Source: an uncultured Woeseia sp.
Lineage (GTDB): Bacteria; Pseudomonadota; Gammaproteobacteria; Steroidobacterales; Woeseiaceae
Assembly (NCBI GenBank): GCA_937925605.1
Contig: CALALV010000001.1
Location: 1-64,000 of the forward strand
Length of the DNA: 64,000 nt
Direction: 5' to 3'
The notes beneath the pieces were generated by a model. The model did no database searches. It was not told where the DNA came from and saw nothing but the letters and a program-made list of their open reading frames with translations. Position numbers and translations under genes: made by a program. This document shows, piece by piece, positions 1 through 9,100 of the stretch (positions are counted from its first letter, which is position 1; every line of letters starts with the position of its first letter).

Positions 1-1
1 G

Positions 2-1003
2 CGCCAGGCCGCGGCGCGGTCCGGCGCAAGCGAAAGCGCCCGTGCCCTGGGCCTCGGCGCGCTGGCCGCTGCGGTCATCAATGCCGGGCTCGCGCTCGCG
101 CTGCTCGCGTTCTTCGTCTACCCCGGCATCGTGCTGCGCCTGCAGGCGCTATCGCGTGCGGTCGATCGCCTGCGCGCCGGCAACCTGGGTGGCCCGATAG
201 CGATCGACGGTGACGACGAGCTGGCGAAAATGGCCCGCGCGCTGGAGGAGCTGCGCCAGGCCTCGATCGCCAGGCGCGAAGCCCGGCACGCACTGAAAAC
301 CTGCGAGCGCAACCTGAAGCGCATCAACGAGGAACGGGACCGTTTCGCACGGGCGGCGACGACGGACCTGAAGGGTCCGCTGCGCGCGCTGCGCAAGCTG
401 TCGCAGCGGGTCGAGGACGCACTGCCGCCGGGCGGCGACGTGGCCCGGACACATCTCGACACGATGCGCGCGCGGATGACGCGTCTCGAGACCATGATCG
501 ATGCGCTGCTCGACTATTCGCGCGCCGGCAGTCACAAGTTGCCGCCCGCCGAGATCGAGCTGCATGAACTGCTAAAAGACGCAGCCGGCGGTGCGGCCGC
601 CGTGCACGGCGCCGAGGTCATCGTCGCCGGGCGACCCTGCCGCGTGCGGACCTGGGATCAGCCGCTGGCGCGCGCCGTCAGCGCCCTCGTCGACAACGCC
701 TGCAAGCACCACGACCGCGAGCAGCGCGGGATCACGATCGACTGGACCGTGCAGCGCCGCTGCATCCGGCTGCAGGTCCGTGACGACGGGCCGGGTATCG
801 ATCCGCGTCACCACCGCCGCATCTTCGGCATGCTGAAGACACTGAAGCCGCGCGACGTCGTCGAGGGCAGCGGCATGGGTCTCGCGGTGCTGAAGAAAAT
901 CGTGCATGTCCACGGCGGATCCGTGCACGTGGACTCCGACCCCGCCGTGCAGCGCGGCACGACCTTCGTCGTCAACTGGCCCCTGGCGCCCGCGCGGGAC
1001 TGA
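2..1003 (+). CDS. sensor histidine kinase-like protein, 5' truncated, H-box His replaced
   Basis: This is the C-terminal part of a membrane sensor kinase; the start lies outside the window. The reading frame is open from base 2. It shows one hydrophobic helix (about codons 16-42), a HAMP-like linker, a coiled dimerisation region and a complete HATPase_c domain with an N box (VDNACKHH), a G1 box (DDGPGID) and a G2 box (GSGMGL). The H box that normally reads SHDLKxPLR is here TTDLKGPLR, codons near 355-380, so the phosphoacceptor histidine position is a threonine. ATP binding looks possible but classical autophosphorylation does not. No response regulator gene follows; the next gene is a protease. 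The family assignment is firm, the biochemical role is unknown. Confidence 0.8.
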   Translation, partial: RQAAARSGASESARALGLGALAAAVINAGLALALLAFFVYPGIVLRLQALSRAVDRLRAGNLGGPIAIDGDDELAKMARALEELRQASIARREARHALKTCERNLKRINEERDRFARAATTDLKGPLRALRKLSQRVEDALPPGGDVARTHLDTMRARMTRLETMIDALLDYSRAGSHKLPPAEIELHELLKDAAGGAAAVHGAEVIVAGRPCRVRTWDQPLARAVSALVDNACKHHDREQRGITIDWTVQRRCIRLQVRDDGPGIDPRHHRRIFGMLKTLKPRDVVEGSGMGLAVLKKIVHVHGGSVHVDSDPAVQRGTTFVVNWPLAPARD

Positions 1004-1007
1004 CTGT

Positions 1008-1036
1008 TTGGCCGCGGCCCGGCGCAGGCCTATACT
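1008..1036 (+). promoter_or_regulatory. sigma-70-type promoter for the tricorn-type protease
   Basis: TTGGCC, a 17-base spacer and TATACT lie about 65 bases before the protease start. The -10 box is good and the -35 is moderate. Confidence 0.45.
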
Positions 1037-1101
1037 GCCGGCCTGCCGAACGCCACGAAGCCGGCCGGCCGCCGCCGGACCGCGCCTACAGGGGACCGAC
1101 C

Positions 1102-4100
1102 ATGCGCCATCTCATCGCCTGCGCGAGCCTGCTCGCGTGCCTGCCGCTTGCCGCCGCCGAGCAGACGCTCCTCTTGCGCCAGCCGGCCCTGTCCGCCGAG
1201 CATCTCGCGTTCGTCTACGCAGGCGACCTGTGGATCGCGCGACGCGACGGCTCGGACCCGCGGCGGCTGACGTCGCACCCGGCCGAGGAGCAGCGACCGG
1301 TGTTCTCGCCGGACGGCAGCGAGATCGCGTTCGCCGCCGACTACGAGGGCCAGCTCGACGTGCACGTGATCGCGGTCGACGGCGGCCAGCCGCGCCGACT
1401 GACCTGGCACCCGGACGGCGACTGGCCGACCGGCTGGAACGCCGACGGCAGCCAGGTCACGTTCGTGTCCGACCGCGAGACCGACCACGGCCGCTCGGGC
1501 CAGCTGTACAGCGTCGCGACCGGTGGCGGCCTGCCGACCCGGCTCATGGAGGCCAGGGTGTTTCGCGGCAGCTTCGACGCGGCGGGCCGGCGGCTCGCCT
1601 ACATCCCGTACGGCTCGGGCTACAGCGGGCTGTTCGGCGGCGCTGCCGGCTGGAAGGGCTACCGCGGCGGCGTGACCCCGGCGATCCACGTACTCGATTT
1701 CGCTGACGACACGCTGCAGGTCATCCCGGGCGCCGGCGCGACGAACTTCAACCCGCTGTGGCTCGGCGACGCGCTGTATTTCATCTCCGACCGCGACGAC
1801 AAGCAGTTCAACCTGTACCGCTACGACGCGGCCGGCGACTCGGTCGTGCGGATCTCGGACGAGCGCGAATGGGACGTGCGCTCCGCGGCCGCGCACGGCG
1901 ACACGATAGTCTACGAGGCCGGCGGCCGCCTGTACCGCATCGACGCCTCCGGCGGCGCGGCGCGCGAGATCGTCATCCGCATCAACCCCGACCTGCCGCA
2001 GCTGCGCAGCGAGTGGAAAGACGTGAGCCGCACGCTGCAGGGCGCCGGGATCTCGCCGACCGGCAAGCGCCTGCTCGTGACCGCCCGCGGCGAGGTGTTC
2101 ACGCTGCCGACGGACGAGGGTTCGACGCGCAACGTCAGCGACACGCCCGCCCGGCGCGAGTACGCCGGCCGCTGGTCGCCGGACGGCGAGCGCCTCGCCT
2201 GGATCGAGGACGGGCTCGACGGGCAGACGCTGGTCGTCGCGGGGCAGGCCGGCGATGCAATCGCGCGCCACGCGCTCGGCCCGCATTTCTACGAGTTGCT
2301 CGCGTGGAGCAGCGGCGAGGCGCCGCGCATCGTGTTCCAGGACAATCACCTGTCGCTGTACGCGATCGAGCCCGGGCGCGGCCGTATCACGACGATCGCG
2401 ACCGCGAGCCGACGCGAGGATTTCGACGTCGCCGTTTCGCCCGACGGCGCGTGGCTGGCCTACACCGCAGAGCGGCCGAATTACCATCGCGATCTCGTGC
2501 TCTACGAGTTCGCGAGCGGCGCCCGCCACGTCGTGACCGACGGCATGGCCGACGTCGCCGCCCCCGCGTTCAGCCGCGACGGGCGCTACCTGTTCTTCGC
2601 CGCGTCGACCAACTCGGGGCCGCTGCAGGTCGGGCTGAACATGACCAGCCAGGAGCGGCCGTACCGGGCCGGGCTGTACGCGGCGGTGCTGGCCGCCGAC
2701 GGCGAGTCGCCGCTCGCGCCGCGCAGTGGCGACGAGGAGGCGGCCGATGAGACCGGCGACGACGGGCAGGAGGACGACGAGGACAAGCCCGCGACGCCCG
2801 CCACCCGGATCGACCCGGCGGGTCTCGGCGAACGCCTGGTCGCGCTGCAGGTCGCGGAACGCAATTACGCAAACCTCGCGGTAGCCGACGACGGACGCCT
2901 CTACTACCTGCAGCGGGTGCAGGCTGGGGCGACGAACGAACCGCCCGGTGCCGACGAGAACGAGCAGAACGCGCTGGTGCGCTACGACTTCGAGGAGCGC
3001 GAGGCGAGCACGCTGTTATCCGGCGTCAACGGCTTCGAACTCGCAGCGGGGGGCAAGCACCTGCTGCTCGCGAAGTCGGACGGCTCGCTTGCGGTCGCGG
3101 AGATCGGCGACGAGCTGAAGCCCGAGGCGGTCAAGCTGGACGGGCTGCGGGCGAGGATCGATCCGCGGGTCGAGTGGGCGCTGATCTTCGACGAAGCCTG
3201 GCGCATGGAGAAGGAGTACTTCTACGACCCGGACATGCACGGGCTCGACTGGCAGGCCGTGTACGAGCGCTACCGGCCGCTGGTCGCGCACGTCGGTCGC
3301 CGCGAAGACCTGAACGAGTTGCTGGTCGAGATGATCGCGGAGATGCAGGTCGGCCACAACAACGTCCGCGGCGGCGACGTCTGGCGCGGCAACGCGACGG
3401 GGACCGGCCTGCTCGGCGCCAACGTCGAGATCGCCGACGGGCGCTACCGCCTCGCCCGCATCTACGGCGGCGAGCGCTGGAACCCGTTCCTGCGCGCGCC
3501 GCTCGCGCAGCCCGGCAACGCCGCGCGCGCCGGCGAGTACCTGCTCGCCATCGACGGCGAGCCGCTCACGGCCGCGGACAACCTGTTCGCGCGACTGCAG
3601 GGCACGGCCGGCCGGCAGGTCAGGCTGACCGTCGGACCGCGCGCCGACGGCCGCGACGCGCGTGACATCGTCGTCGAGCCGGTCGAGTCCGAGCGCCTGC
3701 TCAGGCTGTGGGGCTGGATCGAGGCGAACCGCCGCGCGGTAGACGAGGCGACCGGCGGGCGGGTCGGCTACGTCTACCTGCCGAATACCGCCGGCGCCGG
3801 CTACACGTATTTCAACCGGCTGTTCTTCCCGCAGGTGGATCGCGAGGCGCTGATCATCGACGAGCGCTCGAACGGCGGTGGCCAGGCGGCGAACTACATA
3901 ACCGACGTCCTGAGCCGGCAGCACCTGTCGGGCTGGAAGGATCGTGACGGCCTCGTGTTCAACACGCCGGCCGGCGCCCTGCACGGGCCGAAGGTCATGC
4001 TGATCGACCAGGACGCGGGCTCCGGCGGCGACTACCTGCCGTACGCGTTTCGCGAGCTCGGCATCGGCACGCTGGTCGGCACGCGCACCTGGGGCGGACT

Positions 4101-4368
4101 GATCGGCATCTACGCGAACCCGCAGCTCGTCGACGGCGGCACTTTAACCGTGCCGTTCTTCCGCTTCTACGACACGGACCACCGCTGGACGATCGAGAAC
4201 GAGGGCGTCGCGCCGGACATCGAGGTCACGCTCGACCCGCTCGCGACCAACGCGGGACGCGACACGCAGCTCGAGCGCGCGATAGAGATCGCGCTCGGGC
4301 AGCTCGAGGATTTCGTCGACCCGGTGCCCGACGCGGCACCGCCGTACCCGACCGAACTCGGCGAATAG
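1102..4368 (+). CDS. tricorn-type S41 protease, exported
   Basis: This encodes a 1088-residue tricorn-like protease that should degrade peptides, probably in the periplasm. A Sec signal peptide ends near residue 19 (LACLPLAAA). The N-terminal half is beta-propeller repeats of the PD40/WD40 type (motifs such as FSPDGSEIAFAAD and WSPDGERLAWIED). An acidic linker lies near residues 545-565, then the tricorn core C1 domain (VEWALIFDEAWRMEKEYFYD), a PDZ domain near 780-870 and the S41 catalytic domain. The likely nucleophile is the serine in DAGSGGDYLPY, and the histidine in VGHNN is the probable general base. The length matches bacterial tricorn homologues. SD-like AGGGGA precedes the ATG. It stands alone, not in an obvious operon. 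Confidence 0.93.
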   Translation: MRHLIACASLLACLPLAAAEQTLLLRQPALSAEHLAFVYAGDLWIARRDGSDPRRLTSHPAEEQRPVFSPDGSEIAFAADYEGQLDVHVIAVDGGQPRRLTWHPDGDWPTGWNADGSQVTFVSDRETDHGRSGQLYSVATGGGLPTRLMEARVFRGSFDAAGRRLAYIPYGSGYSGLFGGAAGWKGYRGGVTPAIHVLDFADDTLQVIPGAGATNFNPLWLGDALYFISDRDDKQFNLYRYDAAGDSVVRISDEREWDVRSAAAHGDTIVYEAGGRLYRIDASGGAAREIVIRINPDLPQLRSEWKDVSRTLQGAGISPTGKRLLVTARGEVFTLPTDEGSTRNVSDTPARREYAGRWSPDGERLAWIEDGLDGQTLVVAGQAGDAIARHALGPHFYELLAWSSGEAPRIVFQDNHLSLYAIEPGRGRITTIATASRREDFDVAVSPDGAWLAYTAERPNYHRDLVLYEFASGARHVVTDGMADVAAPAFSRDGRYLFFAASTNSGPLQVGLNMTSQERPYRAGLYAAVLAADGESPLAPRSGDEEAADETGDDGQEDDEDKPATPATRIDPAGLGERLVALQVAERNYANLAVADDGRLYYLQRVQAGATNEPPGADENEQNALVRYDFEEREASTLLSGVNGFELAAGGKHLLLAKSDGSLAVAEIGDELKPEAVKLDGLRARIDPRVEWALIFDEAWRMEKEYFYDPDMHGLDWQAVYERYRPLVAHVGRREDLNELLVEMIAEMQVGHNNVRGGDVWRGNATGTGLLGANVEIADGRYRLARIYGGERWNPFLRAPLAQPGNAARAGEYLLAIDGEPLTAADNLFARLQGTAGRQVRLTVGPRADGRDARDIVVEPVESERLLRLWGWIEANRRAVDEATGGRVGYVYLPNTAGAGYTYFNRLFFPQVDREALIIDERSNGGGQAANYITDVLSRQHLSGWKDRDGLVFNTPAGALHGPKVMLIDQDAGSGGDYLPYAFRELGIGTLVGTRTWGGLIGIYANPQLVDGGTLTVPFFRFYDTDHRWTIENEGVAPDIEVTLDPLATNAGRDTQLERAIEIALGQLEDFVDPVPDAAPPYPTELGE

Positions 4369-4383
4369 CGCAGGGCGCGACTC

Positions 4384-4541
4384 AGCCGGTATAGCGGTAG
4401 TACTCGATGCCGTAGTCCTGGAAGTGGCGGTCCTCGGTGCGGCCGACGCGGTCGATGATGAACTCGTCGCGTACGCCGGCATCGAGGCCGGCGACGAAGC
4501 GCCCGTCGTGCAGGGCTTCGTACTGCGCGCGGCTCAGGTCG
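4384..4541 (-). pseudogene. C-terminal fragment of an unidentified gene
   Basis: About 50 codons read on the minus strand to a stop at 4384. The segment looks genuinely coding: nearly all third bases are G or C, and the peptide is rich in D, E, F and Y (for example IEYYRYTG at the end) rather than the R/S-rich pattern of shadow frames. The homologous part seems to begin near DLSRAQYEALHDG at about 4539, exactly where the pufC fragment starts on the other strand, so the N-terminal part is gone. The tail faintly resembles the C-terminus of HMG-CoA synthase-family proteins (LS, YEAL, then a terminal YR-type motif); this is a weak guess. It has no visible start or ribosome site. Confidence 0.5.
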
Positions 4542-4784
4542 CGGGCGTTCGCCGCCTGGGACGAGAGCACCGACCTGCGCTGGACCGCCTGGCACGGCAT
4601 CCAGATGCTGCGCTCCGCGAACCAGGATTACCTGGTGCCGCTGCAGCCGGTCTACCCGGACGAGCGCCTCGGCGAGCTCGGCGACGCGCCCAAGGCGTAT
4701 TGCCTGACCTGTCACCAGGGCCAGCGCAAGCCGCTCGGCGGCGCGGACGCCGTCAGCGCCTACCCGTCGCTCCGGCCCGAGTAG
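4539..4784 (+). pseudogene. pufC: pufC relic: C-terminal piece of photosynthetic reaction-centre cytochrome
   Basis: Codons from about 4539 (SRAFAAWDES) to the stop at 4782-4784 match the end of the tetraheme cytochrome subunit of purple-bacterial reaction centres. The recognisable pieces are TAWHGIQMLR, NQDYLVPLQPVYP, RLGELGDAPK and the last c-type heme motif CLTCHQG followed by KPLGGA and YPSL. A full PufC is about 330-380 residues with four CXXCH motifs; only the fourth is here. No signal peptide, start codon or ribosome site can be assigned, and the sequence before 4539 belongs to another truncated gene on the opposite strand. It should be non-functional. It lies 9 bases before bciB, which suggests both came from one photosynthesis operon. 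Confidence 0.88.
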
Positions 4785-4793
4785 GCCGGCCGC

Positions 4794-6002
4794 GTGACCG
4801 GGAACCCGCCCGGCGTCGGTCCGTCCGCGCCGGCGCTGGCCGAGCCGGCGCTGCGCAGCCTGTGTACCGATTGCGGCCTGTCCCGCACGTCCGAGCCCTC
4901 ACGCTGCGGCAGCGCCTGCCAGTTCGTCCGCCCCGACTACCCGGCTCTCGAACAGCGCGTGCACGGCCGCGCCCGTGACCCGGCACGTCCGGACGAACTG
5001 CAGTTCGGGCCTTTCCGGCGCATGCTGCGCGCGCGCCTCGAGCGGCCGCGCGCCGGCGCCCAGTGGACCGGTATCACGACCCGGATCGCCGAGCGGCTGC
5101 TCGAAACCGGTGCGGTCGACGCGGTGCTGACGGTCGCGGCGGCCGCGGACGACCGCTGGAAACCGGTGCCGGTACTGGTGACGCGCGCGGCCGACATGGC
5201 GGCCTGCCTCGGCATGCGTATGGGCTACGCACCGCTGCTGGCGCTGCTCGAGCCGGCTCGCGCGGCCGGCTACCGGCGAATTGCCGTCATCGGCATTCCC
5301 TGCCAGGTCTACGCGCTGCGTTCGATCGAGGCCGAACTCGGATTCGATGCGCTGTACGTGATCGGCACGCCGTGCTCCGACAACACGACGACCGAGCGCT
5401 TCCATCGCTTTCTCGAACTGCTGTCGGATACACCGGACGAGATCGAGTTTCTCGAGTTCCGCGCCGACTACCACGTGGAACTGCGTTTCCGCGGCGGCGG
5501 CCGACGGGAAATCCCGTTCCTCGAACTGCCGATTGCGAAGCTGCCCGGCGATTTTTTCCCGCTAACCTGCAGGAGCTGCGTCGACTACACCAACGTTCTC
5601 GCCGACCTGACGGTCGGCTACATGGGCGGCGAGGGCGAGCAGTGGCTGCTCGTTCGCAACGAGCGCGGCGAGGCCCTGCTCGCGGCACTCGGCGACGAAC
5701 TCGACAGCGAGCGCCCGGGCTCGGCCGGCCGGCGCCGGGGCGCCGTCCGCGGCTTCCTGACGAACGTCGAGCGTGCCGCCGGCGCCCTGCCGCTGCGGCG
5801 CAGGCCGCGCTGGCTGCGGCCGATCGTGGGCCGCCTGATGCCGCGGATCGGGCCGCGCGGTCTGGAGTTCGCCCGCGCCCGGGTCGAAATGAAGGCGATC
5901 GAGAGTGTCGTGCATCTCGAACGCGAGCAACCGCGCCGCGCGAAGCACATGATCCCGGCGCACGTGCGCGCGCTGGTGGAGCCGTACCGGCCGCGCCGCT
6001 GA
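4794..6002 (+). CDS. bciB: BciB-type ferredoxin-dependent 8-vinyl reductase
   Basis: This 402-residue protein belongs to the F420H2 dehydrogenase/coenzyme F420 hydrogenase beta-subunit superfamily, in the branch that acts as divinyl chlorophyllide a 8-vinyl reductase in bacteriochlorophyll synthesis. Visible signs are an N-terminal Cys cluster (CTDCG then CGSACQF), the segment QWTGITTRIAERLLETGAVD, GIPCQVYALR, GTPCSDNTTT, and a later CRSCVDY followed by DLTVGYMGG. The Cys residues should hold Fe-S clusters. The frame looks intact from a GTG at 4794 to the stop. It follows the pufC relic by 9 bases, so its original promoter has probably been lost. Whether it is still expressed or useful depends on whether a photosynthesis cluster exists elsewhere in the genome. 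Confidence 0.88.
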   Translation: MTGNPPGVGPSAPALAEPALRSLCTDCGLSRTSEPSRCGSACQFVRPDYPALEQRVHGRARDPARPDELQFGPFRRMLRARLERPRAGAQWTGITTRIAERLLETGAVDAVLTVAAAADDRWKPVPVLVTRAADMAACLGMRMGYAPLLALLEPARAAGYRRIAVIGIPCQVYALRSIEAELGFDALYVIGTPCSDNTTTERFHRFLELLSDTPDEIEFLEFRADYHVELRFRGGGRREIPFLELPIAKLPGDFFPLTCRSCVDYTNVLADLTVGYMGGEGEQWLLVRNERGEALLAALGDELDSERPGSAGRRRGAVRGFLTNVERAAGALPLRRRPRWLRPIVGRLMPRIGPRGLEFARARVEMKAIESVVHLEREQPRRAKHMIPAHVRALVEPYRPRR

Positions 6003-6024
6003 CGCGGCCGCCCGACCCCCACGC

Positions 6025-6056
6025 AAAAAAAAAGGCCGGGGCAGGGACCCCGGCCT
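6025..6056 (-). terminator. rho-independent terminator of the M4 protease gene
   Basis: A perfect 9-bp stem (AGGCCGGGG with CCCCGGCCT, loop of 6) is followed on the minus strand by nine T residues (A run at 6025-6033). It lies about 75 bases after the stop of the minus-strand protease gene. It does not serve bciB, for which the T run is on the wrong side. Confidence 0.9.
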
Positions 6057-6128
6057 GACTCAGCGATGGAGATACGTGCGGGACAGGTCTGCTGAGTCAA
6101 ATCACGTCGTGCCCGCGTACCGGCCCCG

Positions 6129-9100
6129 TCAGGGTAGGGCCGGTTCGATCGACACGCCGTTGCTGTCGATGGCGTCGACCCGGGCGTCGTACCAGGTCAG
6201 CTGGTCGAGCAGGACGACCTGGAACACCGCCTGGCCGGTGATGTCGGTGAGCGCCTGCAGAACCTGGGTGCTGCCGTCCGCCGATTGCTGCGTGAGCGTG
6301 ACCGTGCCGTTCGAGATCGGCTGCAGGTCACCGTCGTACGCCGTCACTTCGAGCTGTTGCAGGCTGCCCGGCAGTCCGGAAGACAGCAGCGCCGGCGACA
6401 GGAATACCGTCGATGCGCTGCCGTCGCCGGCCGCCGGCGTCTGCGCGGCCGCCTCCTCGTCGTTCGCCGGCTGGCGCTTGATGCGGATATTGCCCTTGTC
6501 GAGCACATCGTCATCGACGCGGCCCGCGGTGCTGTAGTCGCAGCCGTCGATGCACTCGAGGTAGAAGCGATCCGACTCGCCGCCGTTCACGGTCTTGTTG
6601 CCGTTGGCATCGAACTCGTCGGCGTCCAGTGCGCAGGCCCGGAAAGTGGCGTCGCGCATGCCGCCGTCCGCCTTGCGGTCGAACGTGCCGCTGCCGGAGA
6701 ACTCGAAGGCATTGACGCTGTCCGTGATCGAGCCGCAGCTGCCCTGTACCGGCCCGAGATAGCTGATGTCGGTCATGTGGATACGGACGTCGGCAACCCG
6801 GTCCTTCAGGTTCAGCTGGCCGCTGATTTCCGTGTCCGACTGGCGTTTCGGGTTGAAGTGGAAGTCCACCTGGTCCTTGTCGGACTCGCTGCCGGCGGAG
6901 TTTGCGAACAGCTTGCCGCTGCCGCGCGCTTCGTCGGCGCCGTCGCCCGGCTCCGGATCGTCGATCGGCGTGCAGAATTCCAGCGACCAGGAGTCGATCT
7001 GGCCCTCGTCCTGCGGGAAGGAGTCCGTGACGGTCAGGGTCCACTCACCGTTCGCTGCCTCGCCTGCGAATCCGGCGAGCGCCTGGTGCGGGCGGAAGGC
7101 GCCGCCCGACAGCCAGTCGCCGCAGCCGATCACGGAGCCCGCGTCGTCGTCGAACTCGACGTCGATGCCGTCTTCCGAGCTGCAGTTGGAGCCGTCGAAC
7201 AGCGTGATCGTCGTGCCGGCCGGGCTGGTCAGCTCGAAGGTCAGGTCGCCCATGTAGGTGTGCGCGCCGGTCAGGTCGCGGACGCTGACGTCGCTGATCG
7301 CCTCGCTTTCGCCGTCGACCGTGGCCGTCGTGGTCGAGCCGACCAGGCTGACGATCGGCGAACCGACCACCGGCAGGAATCCTTCCGCCGGGTAGACGCG
7401 GCAGGACTCGGTCGGCGGCTCCAGCGCCTCGCCGCAGGTGAACAGTTCGATGTCGTCGACGTACCAGCCATCGTTGCCGTTGCAGCCGTCCTGGCCGAAG
7501 TCGAAGCGCAGCACGATCGTGTCGCCCGGTGCAACGCCCGCTGCTGCCAGGTCGATCTGAGATTCGCCCCAGTCGCCGAACACCGAGTTGTCGTTGCTGC
7601 CGGTCCAGGCCGGCTCGCCCGCCTTCGGGTTCGTGTTCTGGTCGGCCGCGCTCGTCAGGCTGGCGTTGTACGGGTTGTGCACGAAGGCATCCGACGGGAT
7701 CAGTTCGAACGGCCCGCCGTTGATGCTGAGCATCACGTTGCCGCCGTCGTAGCCGGTCTCGGTGTTGACGTAGTGCTCGAACACGAGGTGGCTCGGGTCG
7801 CTCGCGTCGACCGTGATTGCCGGCGAATCGAGGAACAGCGTGCCGGACTCGTCGTCGGTCGTGCAGTTGCCGAGATCGCGCCGGTTCTCCTGGAAGATGG
7901 CCGAGCCGCCGTGGGCCGAGCCGTCGGGGTTGGCCGGCAGGTCGCCCGAGCGCACGAACCACTCGCGCGTGTCCAGCATGGCCTTGCTGACGCCCGCCTG
8001 GCCCGTGCTCCAGCCGGCCGGCAGGCCGCCTTCCCAGTCTTCCGAGAAGAAGGTCCGGACCTCGGCATTGTCGCAGCGCGGGGCCGGCGCCGGGTCGAGC
8101 AGATTGGAGAAGCCGCACTGCTTCGTGACGTCGAAACGCATTTCGACGGCGGCGATGGCGTTCGCGACCTGGGCGCAGTCGTCGGCGGTGATGACTTCGC
8201 CCGACAGTTCCGGGGTCGGGTCGATCGTGTCGTCGTTGATGCCGAGCAGCCCGGTGCCGTCTTCGGCCGTCGTCACCAGCTTGGTCAGGTTGACGCCGAT
8301 CAGGTCCTCGCAGGCCATTTCCAGCGAGTCCGCGTTCTGCGGCATAGTCGTCGACGGCACGTTGTAGACCGAGTTGGCGCGCCAGAATATGTGCGCCGCC
8401 TTGGTCAGGCCGATGCCGTCGACCGTGATCGGCTCGTCGAACGGCTCGCCCCCGTCGCGGAGTTCGATCGTGTTGCCGTCGACCAGCGTCGCGTAGGCGC
8501 GGTTGTTGATGGCGGAGTTGTAATGCACGCCGCCGGCGTCACCCGAGCCGCAGTAGTAGTTGTCGGAGCTCATGTGCCCCGGGTCGCCGCGCAGCAGCAC
8601 GCCGCCCGAGCACTGCGGGTTCCACATGTCGCGGATCGCCGCGTCGCCGACGGGCGGCAGGGGGCTGAACGCAAAGGCGTCCTCGCCGATCAGCCAGCGC
8701 AGCGAGGTATCGCCGGTCGGGGCCTCGCTGGTGAACTCGGAGCAGACGGATTCGTCCTGCGAACGCGGACCGTTGTCGCCGGTCGCGGCCGTGCCCTCGA
8801 CGCCTTCGCGGTTGTTGATGAGGTCCACGGTCTCGCCGAAGATGTCCGAGTAGGACTCGTTCAGCGCGCCCGACTGCCACTGGTAGATGAGCCCGCTGGT
8901 TTCCTGGGTGTAGGCATGGGACCACTCGTGCACGACGACGTCGTCGGCCGAGGTGCCGGTGCAGTAGTTGGTCGAGGTGCCGTTCCAGTTCGCGTTGGGG
9001 CAGAGGATCGTCGGGTCGTTGTTGACTGTGATCATCTCCGCGTCGTTGCCGTCCCAGGAGCGGTAGGTGCCGCCGCTCAGGTTGAAGTACAGGTTGTAGG

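Noticed and set aside
4424..4978. Plus-strand open frame covering the relic region
   Set aside because: It crosses the pufC fragment out of frame and runs into bciB; composition is that of an antisense or shifted frame.
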